Shown one piece after another: positions 57,797-64,000 of a stretch of DNA of 64,000 bases. The notes under the pieces were generated by a model that saw only the letters and a list, made by a program, of their open reading frames with translations, had not been told where the DNA came from and did no database searches. A program made the translations under genes and the position numbers. The first letter of the stretch is position 1, and every line of letters starts with the position of its first letter. The DNA comes from Bacteroidales bacterium (GTDB lineage Bacteria > Bacteroidota > Bacteroidia > Bacteroidales > Marinilabiliaceae): positions 124,001 to 188,000 of the forward strand of contig JAKSLE010000003.1 of NCBI GenBank assembly GCA_024401365.1, in the 5' to 3' direction.

Positions 57797-59275
57797 TTAC
57801 TTGCCAATGTAATCCTTCTTGTACGAAGCTGGATCATAGAAATCTATAGTCATCCAATGGCTATGTGTGCTTGGCAATGGCTTAGAGTCGATAAACTCCA
57901 ATACTGCGGAGAGCATATCTATACCATGGTTGAACTCAATCTGGCTGATAAGGTCCATAGCCTCCTGACTGTATTTCTTGTTGCACTGAAGTCTGATCTT
58001 CTCATATACGATTCTCTTTCTGTGAGAAAGTACATCGTATGGCAACACGTCGTGACATTTGTCGCAGAACTCCATCAACGACTCATATCGTCTGTTGCCT
58101 ATAGTATTTTTTACATACTCATATTGCAAGTGCTTCATTCTGCCTATCTTCTCACGTGCAATATTCTCCTGGCCAGCAGCGAAATCGCCACGGCTGTTGT
58201 AGCAAGCACCGATAGCGTTGTCGCAATCCTCAAGACTCTTGGAATACAAAGCATCAAAGCCCTCTTGCCACTTAGTCATGAACTCATCGGAGTCGAAATT
58301 CCACTGACCACGAACTATCGATGTCTTTTGCCAATCCATCAAAGCAGTAACATCAAGCTTAGCATCCATTACTGCCGACTCGTCATCGGTGAGAGTGAAC
58401 TCTGGACCCTTAGGGGCCTCAACTTCCTCAACACCACCAGCTACAGGGGTATAGCCCAACTCTTTCAAGAGCGCCTCGCGCTCAGCCTGTGTAAGCGCAT
58501 TCATCTTTTGCTCTACATTGCGCTGACCCTCTTCTGTCGTGATATCCTCGCCAAAGTGCTCGCCAAGCTTAACTGCCCTGTTCATCGCATCTTCGATGTT
58601 GGCCAACTGAGCGGTAGCATTATTGAGCTGTGCCTGAGCTGTACCCAAAGCGTAACCTCTGGCATCGTTAAACTTATTAAGGCCGTCTTGCTTAAGTACA
58701 CCCAACCCAGCTGAGATATTATTTACGGCATCAGAAGCAATCATGACAGCAATCTCAGGATACTCATCTGTAGCCTTGGCAAGTATCTCGTCATTATGCT
58801 TGTCGTAATCAGCCTTGATACTCAGCAACTTATCGCGGAACTCGCGAACGCACTTAGCACCTGGCAGATAAAGACCAGTAGTGTCGGCCCAGAAAGCAGC
58901 AATTGAGTCCTTCGATGGAGCCTCGTTCATTACTGCAAGAATCTGTCGGTAGTAAGTCGCACCGTCAGGTAAAGTCTCACCAGGGGTAAACTTGGGCATC
59001 TCACGTTTTGTCGCAAGCACATCTGGTTTGTTGGTCATGTTCGACTTCAATTGGTCGGTCTTCTCTCGGGCAATTTCTGATGCATTGTCCAATACAGTTC
59101 CAAGACCCAAACCAGTCTTGTCCAAATCGTTTTTCTTCGATTCTGTCTTTTGTTCGATTTTTGATTTTGCTTTCTCAGCCGCATTGCCGAGTTTCTTAAG
59201 CCACGCTTGTGCCGATGCGTCAGTGCTAAAAGTCAATACTAGCACTACCATACACAGTTGTAGAAAGTTTTTCAT
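57797..59275 (-). CDS. Secreted Bacteroidetes protein of unknown function
   Basis: A 492-residue protein with a signal peptide (residues 1-22, cleavage after DASAQ) followed by AWLKKLGNAAEKAKSKIEQKTESKK, a Lys/Ala-rich helical segment. The rest is predominantly helical and charged, with ADTTGLYLPGAKCVREFRDK near residue 130 and Cys-containing CDNAIGACYNSRGDF later. I recognise no domain. It has a perfect promoter, is monocistronic, and is flanked by terminators. A periplasmic location is inferred. Confidence 0.7.
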   Translation of the reverse strand: MKNFLQLCMVVLVLTFSTDASAQAWLKKLGNAAEKAKSKIEQKTESKKNDLDKTGLGLGTVLDNASEIAREKTDQLKSNMTNKPDVLATKREMPKFTPGETLPDGATYYRQILAVMNEAPSKDSIAAFWADTTGLYLPGAKCVREFRDKLLSIKADYDKHNDEILAKATDEYPEIAVMIASDAVNNISAGLGVLKQDGLNKFNDARGYALGTAQAQLNNATAQLANIEDAMNRAVKLGEHFGEDITTEEGQRNVEQKMNALTQAEREALLKELGYTPVAGGVEEVEAPKGPEFTLTDDESAVMDAKLDVTALMDWQKTSIVRGQWNFDSDEFMTKWQEGFDALYSKSLEDCDNAIGACYNSRGDFAAGQENIAREKIGRMKHLQYEYVKNTIGNRRYESLMEFCDKCHDVLPYDVLSHRKRIVYEKIRLQCNKKYSQEAMDLISQIEFNHGIDMLSAVLEFIDSKPLPSTHSHWMTIDFYDPASYKKDYIGK

Positions 59276-59315
59276 AGTGTTATCCTACTTTAATTATCCT
59301 TTGTTGTTAATGGCA

Positions 59316-59346
59316 CAAAATTAATTATTTCTTCACTAATGACAAA
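59316..59346 (-). promoter_or_regulatory. Bacteroidetes promoter of the 57797-59275 gene
   Basis: On the minus strand TTTG (59346-59343), exactly 19 bases, then TAATTTTG (59323-59316). This is a full match to the -33/-7 consensus, with a leader of about 35 bases before the start. Confidence 0.75.
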
Positions 59347-59432
59347 GGAGGAATATTTTTTTAACATGCACGATAAATTTAGCATTAACAACATTTAACG
59401 CGTGTATTAGTCGCCTACTCTTTAATATTACC

Positions 59433-59440
59433 TAAGTTTG
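59433..59440 (+). promoter_or_regulatory. -7 box of the TonB receptor operon
   Basis: TAAGTTTG matches TANNTTTG. The predicted transcript start near 59447 favours the ATG at 59459 over an upstream in-frame TTG at 59438, which lies within the box itself. Confidence 0.55.
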
Positions 59441-59458
59441 TCCCGACAATTTACACGG

Positions 59459-61786
59459 ATGAAAAAAATATATATTCTACTATTCGCCATTCTCTCTTGT
59501 GTGTGCAATGCTACTGCCCAAAGATTACATGGCAACGTGACCGATGTTCAGACTGGTGAGCCGCTAATTGGAGCTACTGTATATATACCGTCTCTCTCAA
59601 AGGGAACCGTAACAGACCTCGATGGCCGATATACTCTATCATTGTCCAATGGGAATTACTCCGTTTCATACTCTTTCATGGGTTACGAGACCGCAGTCAT
59701 AACTGCCAATATCAATGGTAATACCTCCTTGAATGTTAAACTTAAATCTTCTTCTCAAAAAATCGATGAGGTAGTCATAACCTCCCAAAACAAGCAGGAG
59801 CAGTTGGCAAGACCCGAAATGGGAGTCGAGAAACTTCAGTCCAAAACCATAAAAAGTGTACCAGTCTTGCTCGGCGAAACAGATGTCATCAAGGTTATGC
59901 AACTTATGCCAGGTGTTCAGGCAGCTAGCGAAGGTAGTACAGGTTTCAGTGTCCGAGGTGGTAATCCCGATCAGAATCTCGTCCTCTTGGATGGCTCTAC
60001 TATATACAATGCAGGACATTTCATGGGCTTTTTCTCGGTTTTCAATAACGATGCTGTCAATGATGTCAAACTCTACAAGGGTGATATCCCCGCAAGTTAC
60101 GGTGGCCGTCTCTCTTCTTTGCTGGAGGTAAATATGAAAGATGGCGACAAGCAGAGGTATCATCTCAACGGCGGTGTCGGCCTCATTTCGTCACGTCTGA
60201 CAGTCGACGGACCTATTATAAATCAGCGCACCTCATTCTTGGCTAGTGCCCGTAGAACATATTTCGATCTTTTCTTGCCTTTCGCCACAAATGAGTCGGC
60301 TAAAGAGAGTACAATCTATTTCTACGATCTCAACGCACGTATATCTCATACGGTCAACGACAACAACCATATCTTCGCTAGTGCTTACCTAGGACGGGAT
60401 CTCTTCGAATACCCAATAGCAGGCATGGCTTTCGGCAATAAATCTGTCTCTCTGCGATGGAGCCACATCTTCAACCAGAGAAATTATCTCAATCTTACAG
60501 CGCATGCTGTAAATAGCGACTACGATTTGTCGATGGATTTCGATGCAGCGTCTAAAGCTTCACTGAGTTCCGTAATCAAAGACCTCTCAATCCGCGCCGA
60601 TTTTTCTTCAAAAGTAGGCTTGACCCATACCCTGACGTATGGCTTTCAGCTGACAAGGCACGATTTCCAACCAGGAACAGCTCGCGGAGAAGGGGCCCAG
60701 GCTATAATGGGTAAAATAGAAATGCCTAAGAATAAGGCTATCGAGACCTCAGTTTTTATAGGCAATACCGAGACCGTATCCCCTTCCCTGACTCTTCGCT
60801 ATGGAGTGCGCCTCTCTACTTTCCACAATTATGGCCCTACTATATTGTATAAGTACGATGACGAATACAACCTTTCCGAGACTGTTGAGAAGGGTAGTGG
60901 AGTATATAATAGCAATTTCGGACTCGAACCTCGCTTCGCTTTGTCTTATATGGTCGACGAGCACTCTTCTGTCAAGGCCTCATATACTCGTACCTACCAG
61001 TATATGCAGCAGGCTAGTGTCTCTACTTCTGGTACCCCTATGGATGTATGGTATATGTCTTCGCCTAATGTAAAACCGCAACTTTCAGATCAGGTCTCTT
61101 TGGGATATTTCCACAATATCCTGGACGACCGTATAGAACTCTCTTTCGAAACGTTCTATAAGGCAATGGAGAATACTATCGATTTCAAGGATCACCCTCA
61201 CGTGATGCTAAATAAATATCTCGAAGGCGAACTTCGTTTCGGTAACTCTCGCTCTTATGGCGCAGAATTTATGGCAAAGGCCGATTTCGGAAGGTGGAAT
61301 GGTTGGGTAAGCTATACTCTTTCTCGCGCCGACCGCAAAATTGTGGGGGTCAACGATGGGAAACGCTATCTTTCTCCATATAACCATACCCACGATGCCA
61401 GTGTCGTGGCTTCGTATCGCTTCACAGACCGCATAAGTGTCTCGGGCAACTGGGTATTTATCAGCGGAGCTCCTACCACATTCCCTGTGGCACGATACGA
61501 GGTGGGCGGAGAGATAGTCCCATACTACTCTTCTCGTAATCGAGATAGGATGCCCAACTATCACCGTCTCGACCTCTCTTTGACTATCCAGTGCAAGAGG
61601 AACCCCGAACGTAGATGGCAGGGTGAGTGGGTGTTCTCTTTCTACAATGCCTACAACCACCACAATACATGGGGTATCCACTTCGAGCGCGAAAACAAGG
61701 ATAACGAGCAAACCTACGTCATAAAGTCCAAGAGTGTATACCTCTTCCCTATAATACCTTCTGTGTCATACAATTTCAAATTCTAA
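59459..61786 (+). CDS. TonB-dependent outer-membrane receptor with N-terminal CNA-like domain
   Basis: A 775-residue receptor. The signal peptide is residues 1-21 (cleavage near NATAQ). A carboxypeptidase-regulatory-like domain (about 22-110) has LHGNVTDVQTGEPLIGATVY. The plug domain (about 115-215) contains VMQLMPGVQAASEGSTGFSVRGG, and a 22-stranded beta-barrel follows, ending in VSYNFKF with a terminal aromatic. Unlike SusC it lacks the long SusC size (about 1000 residues), and it is paired with a DUF4249 lipoprotein instead of SusD. The ligand is unknown. Confidence 0.95.
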   Translation: MKKIYILLFAILSCVCNATAQRLHGNVTDVQTGEPLIGATVYIPSLSKGTVTDLDGRYTLSLSNGNYSVSYSFMGYETAVITANINGNTSLNVKLKSSSQKIDEVVITSQNKQEQLARPEMGVEKLQSKTIKSVPVLLGETDVIKVMQLMPGVQAASEGSTGFSVRGGNPDQNLVLLDGSTIYNAGHFMGFFSVFNNDAVNDVKLYKGDIPASYGGRLSSLLEVNMKDGDKQRYHLNGGVGLISSRLTVDGPIINQRTSFLASARRTYFDLFLPFATNESAKESTIYFYDLNARISHTVNDNNHIFASAYLGRDLFEYPIAGMAFGNKSVSLRWSHIFNQRNYLNLTAHAVNSDYDLSMDFDAASKASLSSVIKDLSIRADFSSKVGLTHTLTYGFQLTRHDFQPGTARGEGAQAIMGKIEMPKNKAIETSVFIGNTETVSPSLTLRYGVRLSTFHNYGPTILYKYDDEYNLSETVEKGSGVYNSNFGLEPRFALSYMVDEHSSVKASYTRTYQYMQQASVSTSGTPMDVWYMSSPNVKPQLSDQVSLGYFHNILDDRIELSFETFYKAMENTIDFKDHPHVMLNKYLEGELRFGNSRSYGAEFMAKADFGRWNGWVSYTLSRADRKIVGVNDGKRYLSPYNHTHDASVVASYRFTDRISVSGNWVFISGAPTTFPVARYEVGGEIVPYYSSRNRDRMPNYHRLDLSLTIQCKRNPERRWQGEWVFSFYNAYNHHNTWGIHFERENKDNEQTYVIKSKSVYLFPIIPSVSYNFKF

Positions 61787-61793
61787 AATCCCC

Positions 61794-62636
61794 ATGAGAT
61801 ATATCGCTATACTTATATCATCACTTTTTATTTTTTCTTCTTGTACAGAGGATATCGATCTCTCGCTTAGCTCCACTAGCCCGTTTTTCGTGGTAGATGG
61901 CCATATTTGCGATGAGGTGTCGCCATACAACTTCGTACGTCTTACAATGTCGTCCGATTATTTTCTTAATACCGAGTCCCCAGCCGTATCGGGTGCCTCA
62001 GTGGTGATAAATGATGGCGAAAAGGATATAATTTTCGAGGAGGAGGAACCTGGCTATTATATGGCTCCCGCATTTTTCGCAGGTGAGCATGGTAAGACGT
62101 ATAGCCTCACAATATCTAATGTCGATGCTGATGGCGATGGCATAAGCGAAATATATACTTCAAAGAGCATAATGCCGCCAACATACGAAATAGATTCGGT
62201 AAAATGTGTCTATGACGATTTTCTGGGAATATACAAGATTGGCCTCTTCGCCCGCGAAGATACCTCGTTCGATAACTACTATATGTTCGGCTATTCTTAC
62301 AACGATTCGCTTGTCTGCGATTCTTACCTGGATTATGCTATTACCGACGACTCGTATTTTGGTAGCGACTATTGCTGGGGCGCAACCATCAGTACCCTCA
62401 CCGAGGATTTTCTGAGAAGTGGCGTGATAAACGAAGGCGACACCGTCACAGTCCACTCTATCTCTATCAACGAGGATCTGTATAAGTATATCGCCGCCAT
62501 AGACGATATTCATAGTGGCTCAAATCCTATGTTCAGCAGCACGCCAGCCAATGCAGTCGGAAATATTAGCAATGGCGCTCTGGGATTCTTCACCGCTATG
62601 GCTGTCGTCCACACTAAGTGCTTGGTCGAAAAATAA
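61794..62636 (+). CDS. DUF4249 family lipoprotein
   Basis: A 280-residue lipoprotein (lipobox FSSC, Cys17) with an N-terminal beta domain, FVVDGHICDEVSPYNFVRLTMS, typical of DUF4249. These proteins are regularly encoded right after TonB receptors of the preceding type and are assumed to be their surface or periplasmic accessory. The gene starts 7 bases after the receptor stop. Confidence 0.88.
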   Translation: MRYIAILISSLFIFSSCTEDIDLSLSSTSPFFVVDGHICDEVSPYNFVRLTMSSDYFLNTESPAVSGASVVINDGEKDIIFEEEEPGYYMAPAFFAGEHGKTYSLTISNVDADGDGISEIYTSKSIMPPTYEIDSVKCVYDDFLGIYKIGLFAREDTSFDNYYMFGYSYNDSLVCDSYLDYAITDDSYFGSDYCWGATISTLTEDFLRSGVINEGDTVTVHSISINEDLYKYIAAIDDIHSGSNPMFSSTPANAVGNISNGALGFFTAMAVVHTKCLVEK

Positions 62637-62650
62637 ATTTTTTCCTAAAT

Positions 62651-62691
62651 AAAAAACCACCCCGTTATAGCCAGTGACTATAGCGGGGTGG
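62651..62691 (-). terminator. Terminator of carA, possibly bidirectional
   Basis: CCACCCCGTTATAG (62657-62670) pairs with CTATAGCGGGGTGG (62678-62691) through 14 bp with one G-T pair and a 7-base loop. On the minus strand it is followed by TTTTTT (the A residues at 62651-62656), 21 bases after the carA stop. Confidence 0.88.
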
Positions 62692-62712
62692 CATATTTAT
62701 ACCCATATAAAT

Positions 62713-63798
62713 TTATTTCTTGCTCTTCTCGATATTCTCAATGAACTCGTCGAAGAACTTCTCTGTGTCTGTAGGACCAGAACTCGCCTCTGGGTGGAAC
62801 TGACTCGAGAAGTATGGCAGTGTCTTATGACGGATACCCTCATTCGAACCATCGTTGATATTTACAAATGATGGCTCCCAACCTTCAGGTATACTGTTGT
62901 TGTCAATCGCAAAACCATGGTTCTGGCTGGTGATGTAACATTGTGTCGAACCACAACGAATCACAGGGTGGTTGTGCGCACGGTGTCCGTAAGGCAACTT
63001 ATAGGTAGTAGCACCCGAAGCTAAGCCGAGCAATTGGTTGCCAAGACAGATGCCAAAGATAGGCTTGCCAATCTTAATGGCTTTCTTTATGTTCTCTATA
63101 GTAGCCTTGCACATCTGTGGGTCACCAGGACCGTTAGATAGCATCAAGCCATCATAGTCTATCTGTGTAAAGTCATAATCCCAAGGTACTCGTACCACAG
63201 TAGTGTCACGCTTCAAGAGACAACGGAGGATATTGTACTTAGCACCTGTATCTACCATCACTATCTTGTGCTTGCCGTTACCGTAAGTCTTAGGCTCCTT
63301 GATGCTGACCTGCGCCACAAGGTTGTCCTTGTTAGGGTCGTGGAACTCTACATCCTCATCGTCCACTATTATCTTGCCAAGTATAGCACCTGTCTCACGG
63401 ATATGCTTTGTGAGCGCACGTGTATCTACACCATAGATGCCTGGTACCTTGTACTCCTTGAGCCAATCACTGAGGCTCTGCTTTGCATTCCAGTGACTGT
63501 ACTCCCACGAGTAATCAGAAATCACAAGCGCTGTGATGTGTATTCTGTCACTCTCATAGAACTTTGGAAGACCATTCTCATCCTTGTCGTCCTTTGGTAC
63601 ACCATAGTTACCAATAAGAGGATATGTCGATACTAGTATCTGTCCAGCATACGATGGGTCTGTCAACGATTCAGGATATCCTGTCATAGCAGTGTTGAAA
63701 ACTACCTCACCGGCTACCGACTTCTCGTATCCGAACGACTTGCCCTCGAAGACCATACCGTCTGCGAGTACTAGTTTTATGCTCTTGCAATCAGCCAT
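62713..63798 (-). CDS. carA: Carbamoyl-phosphate synthase small (glutaminase) subunit
   Basis: Hydrolyses glutamine and passes ammonia to CarB for carbamoyl phosphate, the precursor of arginine and pyrimidines. The protein has 361 residues. The N-terminal CarA domain contains GEVVFNTAMTGYPE. The class I amidotransferase domain has the triad Cys251 (FGICLGNQLLG), His335 and Glu337 (QFHPEAS). It lies 33 bases downstream of the carB end on the same strand, so the order is carB-carA, opposite to the common carA-carB. Confidence 0.97.
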   Translation of the reverse strand: MADCKSIKLVLADGMVFEGKSFGYEKSVAGEVVFNTAMTGYPESLTDPSYAGQILVSTYPLIGNYGVPKDDKDENGLPKFYESDRIHITALVISDYSWEYSHWNAKQSLSDWLKEYKVPGIYGVDTRALTKHIRETGAILGKIIVDDEDVEFHDPNKDNLVAQVSIKEPKTYGNGKHKIVMVDTGAKYNILRCLLKRDTTVVRVPWDYDFTQIDYDGLMLSNGPGDPQMCKATIENIKKAIKIGKPIFGICLGNQLLGLASGATTYKLPYGHRAHNHPVIRCGSTQCYITSQNHGFAIDNNSIPEGWEPSFVNINDGSNEGIRHKTLPYFSSQFHPEASSGPTDTEKFFDEFIENIEKSKK

Positions 63799-63831
63799 TT
63801 TCTATATGTTGATTTTTGAAGTTCGTAATTA

Positions 63832-64000
63832 TTAATACTCATCCCATGACTTGATAGGCAACTCATCTACGTCGATAGCGCAGAATGCTTTGATGTAAGC
63901 CGCAGCCAATCGTGCATTTGTGATAAGTGGAACATTGAAGTCAATAGCATCACGACGGATTCGGTATCCGTTCTTGAGCTCGTTGTGAGTGAGGTTCTTT
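63832..64000 (-). CDS. carB: Carbamoyl-phosphate synthase large subunit, C-terminal end only
   Basis: Only the last 55 or so residues are in the window. Reading the minus strand, the visible end is LTHNELKNGYRIRRDAIDFN, then VPLITNARLAAAYIKAF and the final SWDEY before TAA (63832-63834). This is the end of the MGS-like allosteric domain of CarB. The gene continues beyond 64000. Confidence 0.9.
   Translation of the reverse strand, partial: KNLTHNELKNGYRIRRDAIDFNVPLITNARLAAAYIKAFCAIDVDELPIKSWDEY

Noticed and set aside
57767-58714. Long + strand frame of 315 codons, Leu-rich and membrane-like
   Set aside because: Antisense to the secreted protein gene at 57797-59275, which has a consensus promoter and signal peptide. 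The Leu richness is explained by complementary Lys/Glu codons.
59361-59401. Possible dif-like site near TTTTTAACATGCACGATAAA
   Set aside because: No clear 11-6-11 XerC/XerD arm structure can be read, and the position does not coincide with the suspected skew change.
1-64000. tRNA, rRNA or insertion-sequence genes
   Set aside because: I saw no rRNA segments, cloverleaf-like sequences with a GGTTC arm in the gaps, or transposase reading frames with terminal inverted repeats.

Overview
The window reads as chromosome of an anaerobic gut- or rumen-type member of the Bacteroidales (Bacteroidetes). The evidence is a SusD-like lipoprotein, a TonB-dependent receptor paired with a DUF4249 lipoprotein, a Bacteroidetes-type PurF paralogue lacking the N-terminal Cys, topoisomerase IV genes in the Bacteroidetes arrangement, and repeated -33/-7 promoters of the form TTG-N19-TANNTTTG. 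Almost all of it is housekeeping or envelope sequence. I see no rRNA, tRNA, insertion sequence, prophage or CRISPR array.

Layout. 1-1020: two Skp/OmpH-like chaperones (the first cut by the window edge). 1021-1594: a gene-poor stretch that looks like an independent non-coding or micro-peptide transcript with ACTACTAA repeats, its own promoter and a strong terminator. 1595-3423: a small membrane protein and a GT-C type glycosyltransferase. 3441-7831 (-): rpoN, PAP2-like protein, ispD, a hotdog protein, DUF2062, YgjP-like metallopeptidase. 8010-13653 (-): parE, parC, PH-domain protein, ung. 13953-15742: a small + strand gene whose reading frame runs on into the convergent MATE transporter gene. 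15888-20662 (+): recQ, a methyltransferase-glycosyltransferase fusion, coaD, comF. 20761-28860: a plant-glycan region with GH10 xylanase, an orphan SusD-like protein and a GH31 alpha-xylosidase-type enzyme. 28864-31994 (+): a double parvulin isomerase and a nucleotide-sugar dehydrogenase. 31975-35349 (-): ABC exporter and PurF-like protein. 35513-49491 (+): cdsA, psd, a PLP decarboxylase, a Hanks kinase, thyA, a propeller/SpoIIE sensor phosphatase, an ABC-2 exporter pair, a thioredoxin-fold protein, a LolD-like ATPase, a TIGR02757 protein and a TrmN6-like methylase. 49647-54980 (-): Dabb protein, a small membrane protein, mutL, two rhomboids, an EEP-family protein. 55035-57719 (+): udk, a DEDDy exonuclease, gamma-carbonic anhydrase, murI. 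57797-64000: a secreted protein of unknown function (-), TonB receptor and DUF4249 (+), carA and the end of carB (-).

How the genes work together. Several cohesive groups are visible: topoisomerase IV subunits side by side; cdsA and psd for phosphatidylethanolamine synthesis; carB-carA for carbamoyl phosphate; GH10, SusD and GH31 for hemicellulose use; and a possible Ser/Thr kinase and PP2C phosphatase pair flanking thyA.

The most unusual signal is a dispersed intergenic element. Up to five contiguous degenerate 11-bp units, roughly one per helical turn (+ strand consensus NNNGTATTAAG), usually end in the 11-mer GTTGCTCGCAA followed by a T-tract. It occurs clearly near 7.9, 13.8 and 25.8 kb, as a variant near 33.9 kb and without the 11-mer near 49.6 kb, always in the same orientation. 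The 11-mer also occurs inside two genes. I do not recognise it as any named repeat family.
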